Assembly: GCF_021390645.1 (NCBI RefSeq)
Contig: NZ_JAJEJT010000003.1
Location: 1,240,001-1,304,000 of the forward strand
Reading direction: 5' to 3'
Source of the DNA: Paraburkholderia flagellata
GTDB taxonomy: Bacteria > Pseudomonadota > Gammaproteobacteria > Burkholderiales > Burkholderiaceae
DNA length: 64,000 bases
Under the pieces are notes generated by a model. It was not told where the DNA came from, made no database searches, and worked only from the letters and a program-made list of their open reading frames with translations. The translations under genes were made by a program, and so were the position numbers. Shown piece after piece: positions 61,706-64,000 of this stretch (position 1 is its first letter; every line of letters begins with the position of its first letter).

Positions 61706-61740
61706 ATCTCCTGTGATTCGGATAACGAATCACAGGAGAT
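61706..61740 (-). terminator. Intrinsic terminator of the MetQ-like gene
   Basis: ATCTCCTGTGATTCG (61706-61720) and CGAATCACAGGAGAT (61726-61740) form a perfect 15-bp stem with a GATAA loop. Read on the minus strand, the stem is followed by TTTTG, so it works best as terminator of the minus-strand gene that ends 20 bp away. It would also stop the convergent monooxygenase transcript to some degree. Confidence 0.8.
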
Positions 61741-61760
61741 CGAGCGTGAATCAAGCGTCT

Positions 61761-62588
61761 TTACTGCTGCGGCGCATCCTTCCACGCCGGCAGCGTGGCC
61801 CCGTGATACACGGCAATGATCTCGGAAGCGACATTAGGCTGCTGATAGCTTTCCACGAGCGCATGCACCCAGGGCGCGTTCGCGTCCTTCTCGTTCACCG
61901 CAATGAAGTTGCGATAAGGATTGCCAGTCACCTTCTCCTGAGCAATACGCTCCTGCGGAATCTTGATGCCCGACTTCACGGCCCAGTCCGTATTGACCAC
62001 GGCCGCATCCAGATCGCCAATCGCGCGCCCGACAATGCCCGAATCGAGCTCCTTAATATGGATATTCTTCGGATTCTTCGCGATATCGCGTGCGGTCGGC
62101 AAGAGGCCGACATCGTCGCGCAGCGTAATGAGCCCTTGTGCCTGGAGCAGCAGGAGCGAGCGGCCTTCGTTGCTCGGATCGTTCGGCACGCCAATGGTCG
62201 CGCCCTGCGGCAGGTCTGCCACTGACTTCACCTTGCGCGAATACAGCCCGATAGGCTGGACGTAGGTAAAGCCCACCGGCACGATCTTGTAGCCGCGCGC
62301 CTTGATCTGCGCGTCGAGATACGGCTTGTGCTGGAATGAGTTGGCGTCGAGGTCGTGGCTGGACAGCGCTTCGTTGGGCTGCGTGTATTCGGAGAAAGTG
62401 GTCAGCTTGATCGCGAGGCCACGCTTCGCAGCGTTGGCGGCGACCACGCGCCACACGTCCTCGTCCTCACCCGACATGATGCCCACGCGCAACGTCTGGT
62501 CCGCCGCGTGCGCGAGCGTCACGCCCCCGAAACCCACGCCCAGCGCAAGCGTTGCCAGCATCGCGCCCAACAAGTTTCTTTTCTTCAT
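61761..62588 (-). CDS. MetQ/NlpA-type methionine ABC transporter substrate-binding protein
   Basis: The 275-residue exported protein has a signal peptide (MKKRNLLGAMLATLALGVGFGGVTLAHA) ending without a lipobox cysteine, and then the NlpA fold: TLRVGIMSGEDEDVWRVVAANAAKRGLAIKLTTFSEYTQPNEALSSHDLDANSFQHKPYLDAQ, GFTYVQPIGLYSRKVKSVADLPQGATIGVPNDPSNEGRSLLLLQAQGLITL. These are the MetQ landmarks. Unlike E. coli MetQ, it appears soluble rather than lipid-anchored. No metN or metI is adjacent. ATG at 62588 chosen, with 62597 possible. D- or L-methionine is the usual ligand. Confidence 0.92.
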   Translation of the reverse strand: MKKRNLLGAMLATLALGVGFGGVTLAHAADQTLRVGIMSGEDEDVWRVVAANAAKRGLAIKLTTFSEYTQPNEALSSHDLDANSFQHKPYLDAQIKARGYKIVPVGFTYVQPIGLYSRKVKSVADLPQGATIGVPNDPSNEGRSLLLLQAQGLITLRDDVGLLPTARDIAKNPKNIHIKELDSGIVGRAIGDLDAAVVNTDWAVKSGIKIPQERIAQEKVTGNPYRNFIAVNEKDANAPWVHALVESYQQPNVASEIIAVYHGATLPAWKDAPQQ

Positions 62589-62877
62589 AGGATCCATTAT
62601 TCGAAGAGTTGTGGATAAGGCGATGCTAAGGAGCGCGCCGCAAGCGGACAACCAATTTTGGGAGCATTGCTTAGCTAGATTCGTCGTTTTGCGGCGACCT
62701 ACCCATTGCATAAGCAATGAAGAACAAGTTATTTCAGATTCGAAGATCAGCATTCCATACTGATTGACGAGGCGCGCGCTTCGGGATGCGTAGCGCCTGC
62801 TTAACGGTGACATCAGGGTGACATAAGGGCGACATAGCGATCGCCGCAAACGGGGTTTGAACAGGGGAAAACCAACT

Positions 62878-64000
62878 ATGAGCAATTCGACTCTTGCAGC
62901 AGAGGGTGGCAATCACGCGCCTGGGCAGGCCGTGGCGGCCCAGCGCAAGCCCTTCGGCACGGAAGACTGGTGGGCGGTTGCGATCGGGCTCTTCGTTATT
63001 GCGATCGCATATGGGCTTTTTGCTTCCGGCAGCAGCATCAAGAGCGTGGCGGTGGCGCCGGCGCGCTGGAACGACTTCGGCGGGCTCGCGCGCGACCTCG
63101 CGGCGCACGCAGGTGGATACGCGGCGCTGTTCGTCGGGTTCGCGGTCGTGTTCTCCGTGGCGATTGCGGCGCTCGGCTTGCCGGTTGCGCAATTCATCAG
63201 AGGATTCTTTGTCCTCTTCGTGGTGTCGACGCTTATCTTCGTCGTGGGAGCGTGGGCGCAGGCTACGCGCTACAACCTCGAGCCGCCGCTCATCGCGCTG
63301 GCGCTAGGGCTGATCGTCTCGAATCTGTTCACGTTGCCCGCCTGGCTCGCGCCGGCGCTGCGCGTGGAGTTCTACATCAAGGTTGGGATCGTGCTGCTCG
63401 GCGCGACACTGCCGCTCACACTGATTGCGTGGGCCGGTCCGGTTGCCGTGGGGCAGGCCACCATCGTTTCGCTCGTCACTTTCTTCGTGATCTACGGCAC
63501 CGCGCGGGCGCTGAAGATCGAGCAGCGCTTCGCTGCGGTGCTGGGTGTGGGCGGTGCGGTGTGCGGCGTTTCGGCGGCCATCGCGATTGCGGGCGCGGTG
63601 CGTGCGCGGCGCGAGCAGGCTTCGGTGGCGATCACGCTCGTCGTGGTGTGGGCGATCGTCATGGTGTTCGCGCTGCCCGCGCTTTCGCGTGCGTTCGGCC
63701 TGCCGACAGGTATCGCCGGCGCCTGGATCGGCACCTCGGAATTCGCGGACGCGGCCGGCATCGCCGCCGCCCAGGCCTACGGCGACCTCGCGCGGCATGC
63801 GGGCGGCGCAGTCGCGGGGGCGCCCGACGCTGCGCTGCAGGCATTCGTGTTGATGAAGGTGGTAGGGCGCGATATCTGGATCGGCATCTGGGCTTTCGTG
63901 CTGGCGATCGTGGCGACCACGCGCTGGGACCGCGAGGCCGGCGACGAGCTACGGACGACGACGCGCGCCCGCGAAATCTGGACCCGCTTTCCCAAGTTCG
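62878..64000 (+). CDS. YeiH-type putative sulfate exporter family membrane protein, 3' end outside window
   Basis: ATG at 62878 opens a frame that runs to the right edge without a stop (at least 374 codons). After a 24-residue head it holds about ten hydrophobic segments: WWAVAIGLFVIAIAYGLFA, GGYAALFVGFAVVFSVAIAALGL, LIALALGLIVSNLF, FYIKVGIVLLGATLPLTLIAWAGP and GVGGAVCGVSAAIAIAGAV, the last resembling the conserved region of the YeiH/UPF0324 family. AWIGTSEFADAAGIAAA is also typical. The family has been linked to sulfur or sulfonate export; the function is not established. AGGGGAAAACC precedes the ATG. Divergent from the MetQ gene. Confidence 0.85.
   Translation, partial: MSNSTLAAEGGNHAPGQAVAAQRKPFGTEDWWAVAIGLFVIAIAYGLFASGSSIKSVAVAPARWNDFGGLARDLAAHAGGYAALFVGFAVVFSVAIAALGLPVAQFIRGFFVLFVVSTLIFVVGAWAQATRYNLEPPLIALALGLIVSNLFTLPAWLAPALRVEFYIKVGIVLLGATLPLTLIAWAGPVAVGQATIVSLVTFFVIYGTARALKIEQRFAAVLGVGGAVCGVSAAIAIAGAVRARREQASVAITLVVVWAIVMVFALPALSRAFGLPTGIAGAWIGTSEFADAAGIAAAQAYGDLARHAGGAVAGAPDAALQAFVLMKVVGRDIWIGIWAFVLAIVATTRWDREAGDELRTTTRAREIWTRFPKF

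Overview
The window looks like a chromosomal segment of a GC-rich betaproteobacterium of the Burkholderiaceae, most likely Paraburkholderia, Caballeronia or Burkholderia. The basis is the strong G/C bias at third codon positions, a Burkholderia-type porin, DUF4148 and MipA proteins, the hutH-hutU pair beside an amino-acid ABC transporter, many LysR/AraC/IclR regulators with small catabolic cassettes, and a palindromic intergenic repeat of a type I recall as widespread in this group. Species cannot be set from sequence reading alone. The window is cut through a gene at both ends: an AraC regulator on the left and a YeiH-type transporter on the right.

Layout. 0-7.2 kb: AraC regulator, a gene-poor AT-richer stretch with a cysteine-rich protein and short repeats, then a TetR/NmrA-like/SDR cassette and a two-component system. 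7.2-11.8 kb: iron-siderophore/cobalamin-type ABC importer, divergent from the two-component system, and a porin. 11.7-14.9 kb: SET-domain protein, MarR, small unknown proteins, VOC and AraC pair. 14.9-21.5 kb: polar amino-acid ABC importer divergent from hutH-hutU, with three HutC-type operator palindromes between them. 21.5-26.7 kb: XRE-cupin regulator divergent from an MFS/amidase/RidA/FAD-oxidoreductase operon. 26.7-31.1 kb: DUF4118/hydrolase/MipA operon and an ABC ATPase lacking its permease. 31.1-36.1 kb: a gene-poor stretch with a possible structured leader RNA, an OprB-type porin and several small secreted proteins. 36.1-37.2 kb: decayed LysR and class II aldolase genes. 37.2-43.1 kb: sulfotransferase and a catabolic cassette (AAHS transporter, SDR, 3-ketosteroid-dehydrogenase-like flavoprotein, IclR). 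43.1-50.4 kb: hydrolase, DUF4148, Na+/H+ antiporter, DUF1328, DUF1488, transketolase and gene remnants. 50.4-64 kb: periplasmic trehalase, two alkylation-repair genes, TauD-type dioxygenase, two oxidoreductases, LysR/EamA pair, flavin monooxygenase, MetQ-like binding protein and the YeiH-type transporter.

How the genes work together. The best-supported module is histidine use: the importer and hutH-hutU share an intergenic region with three similar palindromes, although no hutC lies in the window. The amidase, flavoprotein and RidA genes are translationally coupled or closely spaced, and together could hydrolyse an amide, oxidise the released amine or amino acid to an imine, and hydrolyse that imine. 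The OmpR-type system and the ABC importer diverge around a 30-bp tandem repeat that is a natural response-regulator target.

No convincing new defence system, prophage, CRISPR array, tRNA or rRNA was seen. The most notable unusual features are an 11-bp tandem duplication that displaces the start of the FAD dehydrogenase gene, a run of four hairpins plus a small upstream frame before a membrane-protein gene, the three hut operators, the 30-bp tandem repeat, and two decayed genes that keep a regulator/target arrangement.
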